Below are positions 20,967 to 34,240 of a stretch of DNA of 64,000 nucleotides, in pieces. Every line of letters starts with the position of its first letter. Position 1 is the stretch's first letter. The DNA lies in contig CAJNOP010000226.1 in NCBI GenBank assembly GCA_905250075.1, forward strand, positions 1 to 64,000, read 5' to 3'. Under the pieces are notes generated by a model. It ran no database searches. It had not been told where the DNA came from and saw only the letters and a list, made by a program, of their open reading frames with translations. The translations under genes were made by a program, and so were the position numbers. The DNA is from Rotaria sp. Silwood1. Taxonomy: Eukaryota > Rotifera > Eurotatoria > Philodinida > Philodinidae.

Positions 20967-23537
20967 CAACACTTGCTTTTATTTTCTTTTGGTGCGTAAG
21001 ACTTTGTTGTTGACATTTCTTTATCTACAAATAAATGAAGACATAGATTTTCCGAAGCAATTTCTATTAAACACGAACATGCGATTAAACCGTTCAAATG
21101 TAAGGAAAAAGGAGGTATACACTTGCATTTGAATAAAAGTCTCCTCTTTCTTGTAATATTATGTATAACTTCCTGGAAATGGGACACGACGAACATAAAG
21201 GTTGTTCTGACTCCTGTAGCATATATTCATTGATTTTATTCGCATATTCAGCTCATACAGATTGAGGGATTTCAAATGGCTTTTCTCGAATGGATCGTTC
21301 AATTTCATGACAAACTAATCGTTTATTTTAGATGAGTGAACTAACGGCTATTCATTATTTTACGTGCTAAAATATCAAAATGATATTCGTTAAATATTTT
21401 ATCTGTTGTTGCTGGAAGTTTAGATGCGATTAAGATAGAATCAAATGAAAAAATTGACTTCTAAATCCCATACCTGCCAAGCGCTAGTTTTCACTTCAAA
21501 AAGACATAGACAACTTCCTCTCTTAAAACAATATTTATGGTCAAAACTGTTTCAATAAAACAGCTTACAATGACAGCTACATACTGCAGCAACTCCTTTT
21601 TCTATAGTCAATCAAAACAACCAGATTTTCTCCCATAAACAACATATAATAACTGTCGTAAGTCTGTCACAAAATGGCAACAGCTCTTTTAAACAAAGTC
21701 TACTATTGTCATATTACTCACATTTCAAGCTTATTCATCTTTTTGTAGATCATATGTCGAATATTAGTTTCTTGCATATATATTATCATTTATTACCTAC
21801 CACTGTCAGCAAAGAAAAATAAATCAAGAAACTTCTAAACGCACCACTTTGGCTTATGTCGACTATATACTTTTTCACTCGAAAATGAATTTCTTTTTGG
21901 CCATTAAATTCTTTTCTGCTGTTGCTGCCTCTGAATATTTGCTTTTTACCTTTTCTTGCTTTCTTTTCACATTTTTCTCTCTTACGAATCTACAAGCTGT
22001 TTGCAAGAAATCCCCATAATAAGAAAAAAATATTCGATGAAGAAGCAAAATATCGAAATACATTGAAATACAAAACCACGTGATCAAATAGCATACAAAC
22101 TGATTTCATAGACTATTCAGACACTTTTTCACAAACAATTGGTGAGTGGAGTTTTTTTTCGTGCACCAAATACAACAGCAGACGAAGTGTTCTGTATGCC
22201 AACTTTCAAATGTGCAGTATATGGCATCCATACTTTTGTGTTGTTGATACTTCAATCAAAACGGTAGCCAGCGAGCAATATGAGTGAGAGGTGTGAGTGT
22301 AGATGTCGATGTAAATGCAACAAAGTCACCCACATCCAACAGCAAATCTCATTAGATCACGAAAGCTACATAGGATTTCTTAAAGATCATGGAATGAACA
22401 ACTCTTAATTAGTAAATCGCTCTGTCGCTAATGAAAGCTTTGAAATAAGACTGAGAATTTTCTTTTTTTGAGCATTTGTACTTTAACATTCATGAAAATT
22501 TAGTGTTGTGCGAACAATTACTGAATCAGTATGATAAAGAAACTTTTACAATATCAATGTAATTTACAAAAGAATAATTCTTAACCAAATTAGTTAAAAT
22601 CGAAAATACTCGTTATGGGTCGATTATAAATCTGCCAGTTTAAGTTACATGAAACAGATTAATTCAATAATTCATCAAAGATAACGAACGAGAGAAAACG
22701 TTTTCACACTCATTTCTTTGTCGCTTGAGTTTTTTTTTTTGAATTTTCTTTACGTTCGCTCCTGATTGTTTAGTTTCTTCTGCACATTTATTTGCAGTCT
22801 TATCATCTAATAATATTATATAGAATCAGTGCAATTTCTACTGTTCAAATACGTTAACAACCTACTATCATCTAAGAAATAATGTTAATAATAAAATAAT
22901 GAAGATTGTTCGACAGGATTTGGTTTCGTACTTTTTTTTCGTATATAAGGCAAGTCTTTTCAGTGTCTTGACAATATCTGCATAACTTTAAGAACATTTT
23001 TCAAAGATTATTACAAGTTACATCTAATCGGTCCTACATACTGGTAAGTCCCTTGTTGAGGTTGATTGAAAGCATTTTTTAAGAGTTATAAATAATGATA
23101 TGAAACTCGAATTTTTTTTAATTGAAAGAAATAGACACAAAACTACATTATCAACTATTTTTTCTACCAAATTCACAAACAAAAGGTTGGATATAGAATT
23201 TAAGAAAAATAACAAATGATTACAACAAACCCGAATCGACATATTCTCTTTACTTTACCATGTGAAATAATATACTCAACTTCACTCGAAAAGTAAAGCA
23301 AAATATTTGAATTAAAACTTTTCGTCATTTTCTATACTAAGCATACATTCACTCACATCTTTGTGTAGTGGATTATTTTCATATAAAAACGAAGAAAAAT
23401 CTTCACAAGTAAGTATTCGAACTATATACAACTAAGAAAAAAGTGAGTCGAATGATCAGCGTAAATGTCAATTCAAATTTAATATTTTTTTTTTTTGTTG
23501 AACATTGTTTGGAATTCAATTTTATAATTGCCGACGG
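20967..23537. other. intergenic, no gene recognised
   Basis: Separates the fusion gene from the SLC16 gene. It is AT-rich, with short open frames on the minus strand (20966-21196, 21875-22087, 23024-23242) lacking known motifs. It contains fold-back locus 7. The promoter of the fusion gene should lie in its left part. Confidence 0.45.
22281..22337. repeat. telomere-like fold-back (locus 7)
   Basis: Left arm AGAGGTGTGAGTGTAGATGT then CGATGTAAATGC; right arm GTCACCCACATCC. It is one of the more diverged copies, but keeps the GTGTAGATGTC inner arm seen at loci 2 and 13. Confidence 0.6.
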
Positions 23538-25743
23538 TTAGTTTTTTTGCTGTTGTTCCTGAGACGATAAATCTTTTTTAGAGTGGATAGTATCAATATC
23601 CGTCTCTATTTGATTGTCATTTGACTTCTTTCGTTGCAAAAAAGGAATAGCATATAGGATGACACCGCTGAGAACAGTAAGACCACCACAAATAATATGA
23701 GACCAGATAAAAGGTCGAGCAAAACGCATCACGCATTGCTCCTAAAAATAATAAATTTTTAAACAAATGTAAAAACTAACCGAAACATAAAAATCAATGC
23801 TCACCAACAATTGGTGTTTCAATAGCAGTAAAAGCCAAAAAAAGACGCATAGCCTATATGAGTAATAGCAGAAGAGCCACACAATGGAGCCACTATAGTA
23901 GCAACGCCGGAAATGATCACTGGTAAAATGAAGAAAAGTCGGTTAACCTATCGAAAAAAAACCGATTTTGGTAAATAAAATATTTCCTATCGAAACATTT
24001 ACTTACCCATTTTTGATCACCTAAATAACCAATAATAAGACGACCGAATATATTCGATAAACCAATTGACATAACAATATATGTTCGTTGATCTTTTATG
24101 ACTTTTGAATCATTTGCGAGATCACCAGCAAAATTATAAACTGCATTGAAACCGAGACTTGTCAAAAAAACTCGATATAGCAAATAGTGTAAATGCGATA
24201 TTTTGAGTAGATTGAGATCAATTTGTTCAATTAATTGATCGAGAAAAGATTTGGTTGATGATTTCTCACTGGTGATATCGGGTAACATTGATTCGACTAA
24301 TCTCAAAAAAGGGATTCGATGAAACTATATTAATATATGCAAAAAGAAAATTCTATGAATAAGTTTACCATAGGTACCATTATTGTTCGCTGTTGTGGAC
24401 CCATTCTGCATAGTTAAAAGTTTAGCAATTTGGTTTTGTTTCGCTTCTTTACGTATTTTTCTTCTAGTCGTCGTTGCTCGCTAGGTTCTTGCGGTAGAGG
24501 AACCTAGTCAGAATAGATATTTATCGTCTTGCAAAATAATTGGAGGACTTTTTAAAAAAAAAAACCTGGCATTAATTCCTCGTTCTTATATTTTTGATAT
24601 TTTCTCGAAGAATAGAAACATAATAAATAATTCAATGTTTTCATTTATCGGGGTCTGGAATGAGAAAAGTTAGGCTCTTCTCAATTGCTTGTTCATTGAT
24701 ATATAAAGAAATATAATATCTTCTTTAAGAATGTATCTAATCCTAATTTCTTTACTTGTTACAATCAGAATCGTATTTGGATTAACCAATTGTTTTGGGG
24801 GACCGCCTATTTCTAGTCGAGTTACATCTTTATCATCTTATACTTTCCAATTGATATCGCTAGATCTATGTTTTCTTGTGCCTTTTACAATTGAGAATGA
24901 TAAACACAGAAAAATTCATTACCATCAAGGAACCACATAAAAGACCAAACAAGACGATACCGGCTTCGACGAGCAATGCATTTGTATAGCTGACCCACGA
25001 GCGTATATTGACCATTTCATTCATAATATAGGAAAGTACAAATGTACCCACGCCTGAACCACATACAGCGATACCCATAGCAAATGCACGTTTTTGTTCG
25101 AAATACAATCCAACAGAGACAATGGCTGGCAAGTACATTAATGCAAAATCAATGCCTAAAAATATCAGCATATAAATGAAATGAAAAAAAAAGAGACGAT
25201 TAATATATAGATGCAACCGACTATATTACTGGATTTTATCTAATTAGGAAAGAGCATACCTCCGATTACACCAATAGTAATATAATAAAACCAGATATTG
25301 ACCCATAGTCGACTGAGAAAAAAACCAAAAGAGGCGATGCAAGTTCCCGCTATAGCTACTGTACGACAACTGTACATATTAGTGAAAACAGTTGCGATTG
25401 GCCCTAAAATATCAAAATATACATGTTAAAAGATAATATTCAATTCAGAGTACTAGTAGCTTACCTGCACCGAGTGTGACAGCTGGTAAAATGCCGAATA
25501 CACTTGACACCAAAGCTCGATTGAAAGAAAGCTCCTTCATCATAGGTTCTAAGAACACTTAGCATATCGAATACATTATCCTTTTTTATTTAAATGAAAC
25601 TGAAGAATATATGAGAAAAAAATCGCTTACCCGTCCATAACGAAATGGATCATGAATGATGAAAAGACAATAAACCATCCCCATCCAACATCAGGCACGA
25701 TCGATTCTTCAACTGGAACTATTTTCTTATCGGTGTTGGTCAT
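23538..25743 (-). CDS. SLC16-type monocarboxylate transporter, possibly decayed
   Basis: At least seven short exons on the minus strand encode an MFS transporter of the SLC16/MCT family (12 membrane segments; proton-linked or facilitative carriers of monocarboxylates and related solutes at the plasma membrane). Visible: start MTNTDKK then VPDVGWGWFIVFSSF (TM1), FLEPMMKELSFNRAL (TM2), GPIATVFTN and CRTVAIAG (TM3-4), YLPAIVSVGLYFEQKRA (TM5), a charged cytosolic loop, FLTSLGFNAVYNFAGDL and IFGRLIIGYLGDQKW (TM7-8), FFILPVIISG (TM9-10) and a last exon ending in a polar tail. Two problems appear. The junction after TM1 lacks the usual G-V-x-Y-S-F-G and does not keep frame. The exon near 23.8 kb changes frame in a run of T before AFTAIETPIV. 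Either the gene is a young pseudogene or the assembly has errors. Confidence 0.7.
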
Positions 25744-27720
25744 TTCTGTCTTTTTTTGTTCGATTATTCACTTCTGAAACAGCAATCACAACAACTCTTA
25801 TTTATATGGCAGAGCTTCAAATGAGATGATAAAATTCAATTCCATCTCACATGATGGAATGGAATAATTTTCTAGTCCCATGAGATCTATTTTTTTATCA
25901 TGAATAATTTCAAGTTTTCTTTCATCGAAATATTGTTTCAATAAAGATTCTATAGGAATACTAAGTAATAAAATTTATTAAATCCTCATTCTTGGTATGG
26001 TTTAGAGTGAAATAATGATACATGGCACATTCTACTGAATTCCAAGTATTATAGATTTCAACAGAGTCCACAAATATCTAAAGAAGAGAATTAATTTAAC
26101 TTTGTTTTTTCTTTCACAATTAAGACGCTATAGTATAACGAAAAAAATTACGCGATTTCCTTAGATCAATAATGCGATAAAAGATTCTAGAAAATGTTTC
26201 AAGTTATAAAGAATAGAATATTCTGATGTAAATAAATGATACGCTCAGTTTTTTTCCGCTTAATTTAAACAATATTGTCAGTTAGGTCTTACTTTTTATA
26301 TCACACACGTAACGTGATAAAAAACAGAGAAACGTCTCGTCAAATATTTCAATAGCGACTATCCAATGTATCTTCTATATAATAACTTTCAGTACACTTT
26401 TCATTGTTATCAACTGTTAATACAAGTAACTCGTCAGCAGAAGAGATATTGATTACGATAGACTTAAAACATATGCCTACAAAAAACGTTTTCAAGCAAG
26501 GAACTATACTATTATAAAATGAGATGAGTCGATGTGATGGGAAGACTGGTGTTCATATTTCTCTCTCACGAGACACGATTAAGGATGATGAAATGATGCA
26601 CAGTGTGCATTGGGATGATGAAATCATTTTTTTACGCTAGTTAGTCTATTATCACAGTGCGATGAATCGTAGAGTTGACTACATGATGCAAATTCATCTA
26701 TGCACTTAGAATGAAACTTATTTTCAAAAGCTTACATTTTTCATTAAATTCATTCTATTTCTAATGATAGTGTTTCGCGTATCAGATCGTTCTGATGGAT
26801 CCGATTAACGAAGCTTATCTGACGACATCTTGCAATTCTAACTACTTCGATACTTGCATTGTAACGACATTTTGTACGTGAAACTCATTTTAGATAAAAC
26901 TAAAATATATAGTTTTGTAGAACACCTGTTTTAAACTATTTCTATTATATTTTTTTCTGATGTTACCATATTAAACCAGATGTTGTTACTGGTAGTGCAT
27001 AATGTAGTCAATTGGGGATTCTAGTTACATTTTTTTCGTCAGATAGCACATTAGTTGTTTTCCATCCTTGAGATGATATATCTTGTAGGTCATTAGTGCC
27101 TTTTTTCTTTCATTTCTTTTGTTCTTTTCCTACTCTCAACAAATAATGAGCTATTGTCAATAAGAAACATATTGTATATAACAAAGTTTGTACACTATTT
27201 AATCATTAAAAAAATATGAGATCGTTTTCTATGCATTTACAAATTTGTAAATTCAAAAATGCTCGAAAATGTGCAAATATACGTTCTTGTGGCTGAAATG
27301 AATCATCAATTACGCTTTGTAAATGTTTTCTTCTTTGTTCTATATTGTTCATTCATTTCCTATCGTTGTATTCATGAGTCACATCCATATATGGGCTCAT
27401 AGAATGAAGTGGCAACAGAAACATGAATCATTGTCTCTAGGCACTTTTATGTGGCGACATTGGAAGTTTTAGAAATGATATTCAAGACAAATACTTGTAC
27501 ATCATATAAGAGAGGGTACCTTTCAAATAGAAATTTTTAAATTTATTTAAAACCTATAAATCGGCATTGGATTTATTGTAAGACGAAGAAGCCATTCATT
27601 CATAGTATGGTATTGATTTACTTCAATCAAAGGCACAACAAATGTCGTGTCAGCTGATTTGAGGATAATCTTATTTCTTATGAGCATGATATCATTGAAA
27701 TATTCAAATATTAAGCTCTA
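25744..27720. other. intergenic, no gene recognised
   Basis: About 2 kb of AT-rich DNA upstream of the SLC16 gene and downstream of the mannosidase gene. No open frame of note, no tRNA and no transposon end that I can identify. Confidence 0.45.
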
Positions 27721-27803
27721 TGGGTGCGAGAGTGGATGAAGAGAAGAATTAAACCTCTAACGATACTCACACTCTATATCTACCCTAGACACACATACAC
27801 CTT
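27721..27803. repeat. telomere-like fold-back (locus 8)
   Basis: Left arm TGGGTGCGAGAGTGGATG, spacer AAGAGAAGAATTAAACCTC, right arm GATACTCACACTC continuing to ACACACATACACCTTG. The AAGAGAAGAA spacer is shared with locus 9. It lies just past the 3' end of the mannosidase gene. Confidence 0.65.
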
Positions 27804-27902
27804 GTTTTTGAAGAAAATGTGTCTCTATTTTGATACTTTGAAATACATGAATTAAAAATTTTCAAGGCAGTCAATCAATGAAAAAAGTTTCCTAGCTAAC
27901 GT

Positions 27903-30900
27903 CTAAGCGATTGTAATTTGAAATGTTCGAATTTGCATCGGATTGAGAGTAATCGTCGTCACTTTCGATGATTGTTGCTCTAAAAAGTAATTGAGATATC
28001 GACTATATCATTCGAGATACTTTTCAATGAAATTCAACTTACGAAACATATTGACATATGATGATTCTTCGTCTTTTGTCATCCAATCGAGTCGATGTAG
28101 TTCGGACAGTGGCAAATTCGCGCTCAGTATTAATTCAATCATTTCAGCAATAGTACCAATGCTTTTAAATAATGTTTGCAGATCGATCGTCACCGGTTGT
28201 GAGTAGATTTCATCTTCGTTCAATTCAAAATAATGCTCAACACGTACAAGATATTGTTTAGGACTTAATTGATCGAATGTTAATAGGTGTACATTCAATG
28301 GCATTGCATCCGAAATAGCCGACCAACTTTGACGATAAATATTCGAATAGTTAGCATAAGATGATGTATTTGACAATGAATAGGTCGCCAGAGGATGCAT
28401 AAACAATTGTTGAGCACCAATTCGATGTAGTCGAGCACTATCTGTTGGTCGTTCCACAAGAAGAATATGTTTACCAGAAACAACAAGACCTTTGCCATAG
28501 GCAGTCTCATTTAAAGCTTCACCAACACCCAGTGAATCATCATGTAGTATTCGACGATGAACCATAATTTCGATGGAACCATCATACATACTACCACCAC
28601 CTTCGGATCGATCTATAGAACATTGAGAACAAAATTATTTTCGATAACGAAAACAATTCATTTAAAAAAAAAACTATCTTACCGGTAAGGATAGTCAATT
28701 GACGAGCACGATCTCGAATCCATATTCGACTATTAATCGGATAATAATTACCACTAATTCGTTCATCAACAAAATAAGGCCATGTTGGTCGATGATTACG
28801 AATACGTTCAAGAACTTCACGTCCATTAGCATCAGTATAATATTTCGATGCACTCTCAATATTGGTATTATAACGAATAATAATCTCTTTGCCTATATTA
28901 TCATCGATTGGAATTGGTCCAACTGTCCATTCGAGTTCAATCTCTGATTTTCCACGGAAGAGACTAATCTCTTGACTAACCCATTCATTAAAAATAATCG
29001 ATGCTTTTTGTACGATATCTGTTTTTGTACAATTTCTATCGTTATTTTTATCAATAAAATATATGATCAATAAAATTTATTGAAAAGACTCACTCACATT
29101 TTACGTGAAAGACTGACAGGTACTGCCTCGGAAATAAACGGTCGGAATATATAAGCACCTGATGGTGGAAATTCTGGAGTAGTAGGATCGCCAGAAAAAC
29201 CTTGAACAAAAAGTTTAAGATAAATCTTAACAATCCTGAATAAGTCTTAATCAAAAACATGAGCAAATGAACTTCATCGAAATACTTTATTTTTTAAATT
29301 TTCTTATTTTAGTCGAATTCATTATGAAATAATACTTACTGGCATACCAGTAGAAGCCCTGATTAGTAAACGATACTATTAAATCCTTATCCAAATTGAC
29401 AATATGTTTCAAGTCACCTTGATCATCGAATTCCACGCGCAAATGCTAGAAATAATGAACAGTCCGTTGTTATTGGCATACGAAACTCATGTCCTACTTC
29501 ATTTTGAAGAACACATGCTTGGTTTTGCATTGTTATCACTTTCTTGTGCTCGATTTTCTTCGCATCAGCTATTACAAATAAACCAAACATCTAGATAGTT
29601 TCCGAGTCAAACCATCAAAGTCAAGTTTTCTTTTACTGAAATCTGATCCATCAGTTCTGGTAAACACTCAAGCCTCTCTATTTATAAATAGACTCGAAGA
29701 AAATTTTTCAATTTTACTTTGAAATATATTATCACTTCATCCACTCTTTTTATATAAGCAAAATAACTGGAACTCTTTCTGAGTATACCTGTTGCTTCAA
29801 AATAATAGGTATTGTAGCCAAGCGCTGGCAATGATGCTTGAAATAGATACTGATACTGAGCAGAACTCGTTCGGCCAGGAATATTTTTTGTAGTGTCCGA
29901 AATTGGAAGATACTGTAAGAAAGAAAGACCGCGGGTTTTTTTCATCATATATTGTTTATTCTTTACCTCAGCTGGAACAAGATTTCCTATCGGATCACGA
30001 ATTAAATATTCTCGAGTGACAGGTACCCGAGGATGAATTGTTACCGGATGAATAGTTGGATTCCAGAGTGTCAACGTGAACTACAAAGAGAATTGAGACA
30101 GTCCCATATGTCTTGTCGGAAAATAAAATTATCTCAAAAATTAGATTATAGCCGATTGTAATCATTTTTGAGTTGATAATTTATACGAGTTATACGCGAC
30201 AATTTTACATACTTGATCTTGTCCCTCAATCGGCAGACATTCACTAATGTTCGCGTATGGACAGAGAAATTGACGGGCGATCACTGATGTTTGACTTTCT
30301 TTGGGCAATAGTTTCGCATATGCATCATTGATCACTTCCTAAAGAATATTCATATCATAGCATCGATTGTGTATCAAAAGACATACCACTGCTCGGTCGA
30401 TACCATCAGACAATCGTTGAGCATAATCATTGGCTACATGTTGTTTCTCTGTTCCACTAATTGCATCATGATGTTGGACAATGCCCATTGCTTCACCTGT
30501 GCATCATACAAGAATTATTCGATAGATTCAATGAACGACATGTTTTTCTTTTACTTAGATCAAAAATGTTATTGCGAAGATTGGTCTGTGAAAATCCGTT
30601 GAGTTGACGAGTTACTTGAAGAATATTGTTTGTATAACGTTCATAACGTTTTAATGCTGGTCTTGAAGTAAAATAGCCGGTCCAGTATGTAAATGGAATA
30701 CTGGCATATGGAAAGAAATCATCGCTTTTCGATATCCATTTTTTTTCGGCTTTATTCAAGGCATATAAATAGCATGATGGTGTTGAATAAAAGACATTGA
30801 CATTGCTACCATTCTCTTGCTAATGATATGATTACTAGTGAAGTCAATCAAACATGTAAAAATGACATACCTCAATGTTAACATAATGGATTAATTTATC

Positions 30901-32361
30901 TAAATTTCGGAAGTTCTCATTGGCATTTTGATATTGAAAATCATCGCCCATTGTCATAATAATATGATTGCTTGCATAGAAGTGAGCCTACAAAGGACAA
31001 AAACAAAATTTGAAAGAAAGTTGCCTATTAAGAAATTTTTTTTGGAGAAAACCTGAAAGTGTGCCGCTGTGATGAATGCTTGAACACGTTCTGGCACATT
31101 GTAATCATGTAAATCTTTATCATCCTAGAATCATTCTATTCATACAGACTATAGAGGATGGATAAACACTGACACACCACAATCGGTGGATCTGCACAAT
31201 CCAAATCAAAACAAAATGTGTCCGGCGCATTGTATTGATGTGGCAGGACACTCGTGAAGAGCCAACTCTGACGATCTACAAACATTTGAATGTGATGAAA
31301 ATTCGTTGTAGATTGACATTTTCAAGAAGACATCCGATTGGATTGAAATACTCGAAAAGACACTAACCTAAGTTAGCACTTGCTTTCCAGACCATTTCCA
31401 AGTTCTTTTCCAAAGTCCGAGGTATCCGATCTTGATAGTCAATACGTCCAAATAATAGACCATCAAAGCCCATCTACAGAGAAACGATATCTGTATCAAA
31501 CATGAGTTTTTCAAACAAATGGAACCTGTGCAAAAAGTGAAGCAACTTCTCGTGAATGACCAAATGGATCGATTTGCCAGCCAATTTTTGGTCGAGCGCA
31601 CTCGCCGAATGTATCACGCAAGAATTCAGCACCTAAACTATGTTGATCAATAATCGAATTGTAGTGTGTTGTTGCTTCATCATGCATAGTCCAACCACCG
31701 GAGATAAATTCCAGACGGCCTATACAGACTTAGATACATGATTAGAATAAAACAAAAAAAAACAAATGATTGCATATTGATAAGTAAACGAATGTTCATG
31801 CGTAGTGAATAGTGTTCTTTTCTTGAATATGCTCTTCGATTTTGAAAAAAAAGTTGTGGACTAATTCAAATTCGATTGATACGAACCTTCATTGACAAGC
31901 TGCTTGACGGTGTTACGCATGTCGTCCGATTGTTCATTCCACCAACGCCAAAAGAAAGCCATTTCGACATAGATAAACCGACGATCAGGGTTGTCAACTA
32001 ATGCCTGCACAACTGAGTCGAGAATATATTGAACACCTCGATTAACTATTTCACTACGTGCTAAATGATCAATTCATCAAACTATTCATTTTTATTATGT
32101 TAACTAAATCCTTACTCACATCCATAGTAATACTGGTCGACTGTTTTTAGCCAGCCAACGTCATCGTGTGTGTGAGGTACAATATGAACATTGAGTTTAT
32201 TAGGTTTGCCCAAATTGCATGACTAAAATATAATTATGCAAATACATACCCTACACGGGCGCATATTTTCTTACATCATAACCACAAGTATTTGGTAACT
32301 TGTACGGTGCTGTAAGACATTCGTTCACAAGGAAAAGAAGCAATATGCAAGACTTTATCAT
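27903..32361 (-). CDS. MAN2B1-like: lysosomal alpha-mannosidase (GH38)
   Basis: A dozen or more exons on the minus strand, most introns 50-65 bp. The first exon starts with a signal peptide ([20 protein letters not shown]). The next carries [20 protein letters not shown], the zinc-site motif of family 38. Then come [19 protein letters not shown], which contains the catalytic nucleophile aspartate, and [15 protein letters not shown]. Downstream are [20 protein letters not shown] and the C-terminal domain [17 protein letters not shown] and GVGEALNE. The last exon (27979-27903) joins in phase after MF to give a C-terminus ending [17 protein letters not shown] and stop. Length and order match the lysosomal (class II, Man2B1) enzymes, which trim alpha-linked mannose from N-glycans in lysosomes. 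No break was seen. HDDVGW and QIDPFGHS are diagnostic; the lysosomal location is inferred from family and signal peptide. Confidence 0.92.
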
Positions 32362-32930
32362 GTACACGATCTATAAATACAAGTCATATCATCGTAATAG
32401 AAGTGAAAGTGGTAAACATATTTCTTTCAGATGGACGATTCTGCCTAAAGAATACCAGGTGCATGCGTGTGTGAGTTTGAAACAGAAAGATAAGAATGTT
32501 GTTTATCAAGGGCCCATCCTTTTTACTCAAATTTAGGCGAGCAATAATGATAAGAGATATTCTTCTCCGATTGTATCATCACCCCTGTTTTAATGTTGCT
32601 AATGTGATAAGATAGACAAAACTATATTCCTTTTTTTGTGTGAAATCTTTTTGTTTCGTGATTGAAGAATTCTATAATATTCATTTTCTCGACAAATCAT
32701 CGGCTACTTAGTAATACTTATCCAAGTGTGACGCAAGAATCGACTTAATCTATCTCCTATGGAGGAATTTGTTTTTCAAATAATACCTGCTCCAAGTCAG
32801 GAGCAAATCTTGTTCGACCAACTTCTGAATATGTGATTTCTGAGGTAGGTCAGGTGGAAAGAAGTGCAGCCGAGTGGAAATATTTTTCAGACATGTAGCT
32901 TTATTTTGGTATAAAAATTAGATCTAGTTT

Positions 32931-32990
32931 TTGAGGATGTGAATGTTGTGAAGAGAAGAATCTCACGCAGACTAACACTCACTTAAAGTG
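32931..32990. repeat. telomere-like fold-back (locus 9)
   Basis: Left arm TTGAGGATGTGAATGTTGTG, spacer AAGAGAAGAATCTCACGC, right arm ACTAACACTCACTTAA. The arms are weakly telomere-like; membership rests on the shared AAGAGAAGAA spacer and the arm layout. Confidence 0.5.
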
Positions 32991-34190
32991 ACAGGAGAAT
33001 CAGAATCTAGCAAGATGAATGAACGAGAATTTCTTCTAATTGGATGTGACGTATATATTTAATAACCGGTTGACGAAGTGGCTTCATTTGATTTTCAAGT
33101 TCTTGTTGATTAATCTTATCGATAAGGTAGAGTAATCAAATATTTTCATTGTACAATCTGCAAAGTTCATGCAATGCAACAACTGTTTAACCGTTATACT
33201 TTACGAATTGAGTTTTCAACAACTCATTGACAAAGAAAACGAGTGACGAAAGCTTGACTGGGTTGTTGCATTAATGACATTGAATGCATCCAGCAATGCG
33301 TTTTTAGAACATACTACTCAAGACTTTCCATGTAAAAACAATTACAATAAAATCAAATAAAATCGTATGCTTTTAATCGATTTTTAATCATTTTGTAACC
33401 GCTTGTAATCGCTTCAAACTCGATGAAAAATATTGATTATAATTGATGTAATCGAAAATAAATTGGTTAAAGTTTTTTTTCATTTATCACGAAAAAAACC
33501 AATTGCAATTGATGTTGTTCTCACAATTTTTAATCGATTATAATCGAAAATAATCAGAAAAATCAATGAAACTTTGATTTTTTTTTCGGTTGTTATTGAT
33601 TATTATCATTTTTAATTTATGAAAAACTCATTATTACTCTATTTTTTACATAGATTAAGCCTGATCCAAAGTATTAGTTATATTCATGCCTTAAATAATA
33701 TACGCTTACATCAGACATCAACGATCTACCATTCGCTTTATCATTCTAAATAATGTAGAAAACATTTTTCTTTGTTTTTAGTTTGTAAGAAAACTGTAGT
33801 TGCATCGTCGTTTCTTCTTCCTCTTGTTGCCTGAATTTCATAATTCCTTCGTGTCTCTTCTCACGTTTCTCGATATAATAATGAGAAAGAATGAGAACAG
33901 CAGAACAATCTAATTGCTAATCGAAGTAGTCATGGACATATAAGAACCAACTGAAAATAACTTGATACAGTTATTTGGTGCTGAAATAAAATATACGTGA
34001 GTATACTAATAGGAAGCGTTATTCAAATTTTCTAACAACATATATTGAAAATAATTACCATTTTAGAGAATAAGAAGTAGAATACAGTAGTTTCAGTTTT
34101 TAAAAATCTATTCTCAGCTGCTCACATTTTGAAGATTATGATTGGTCATAAAATGAAAAATATATTGCGTTACAGGTGCATTCGCACTCT

Positions 34191-34240
34191 GGTGTTGGTG
34201 TAGTTCTTCTCTCAACACACATGAACATACCCTCACTCTG
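34191..34240. repeat. telomere-like fold-back (locus 10)
   Basis: Left arm GGTGTTGGTGTAG, spacer TTCTTCTCTCAACACACATG, right arm AACATACCCTCACTCTG. Compact copy; the spacer carries the complement of the GAAGAG motif. Confidence 0.5.
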
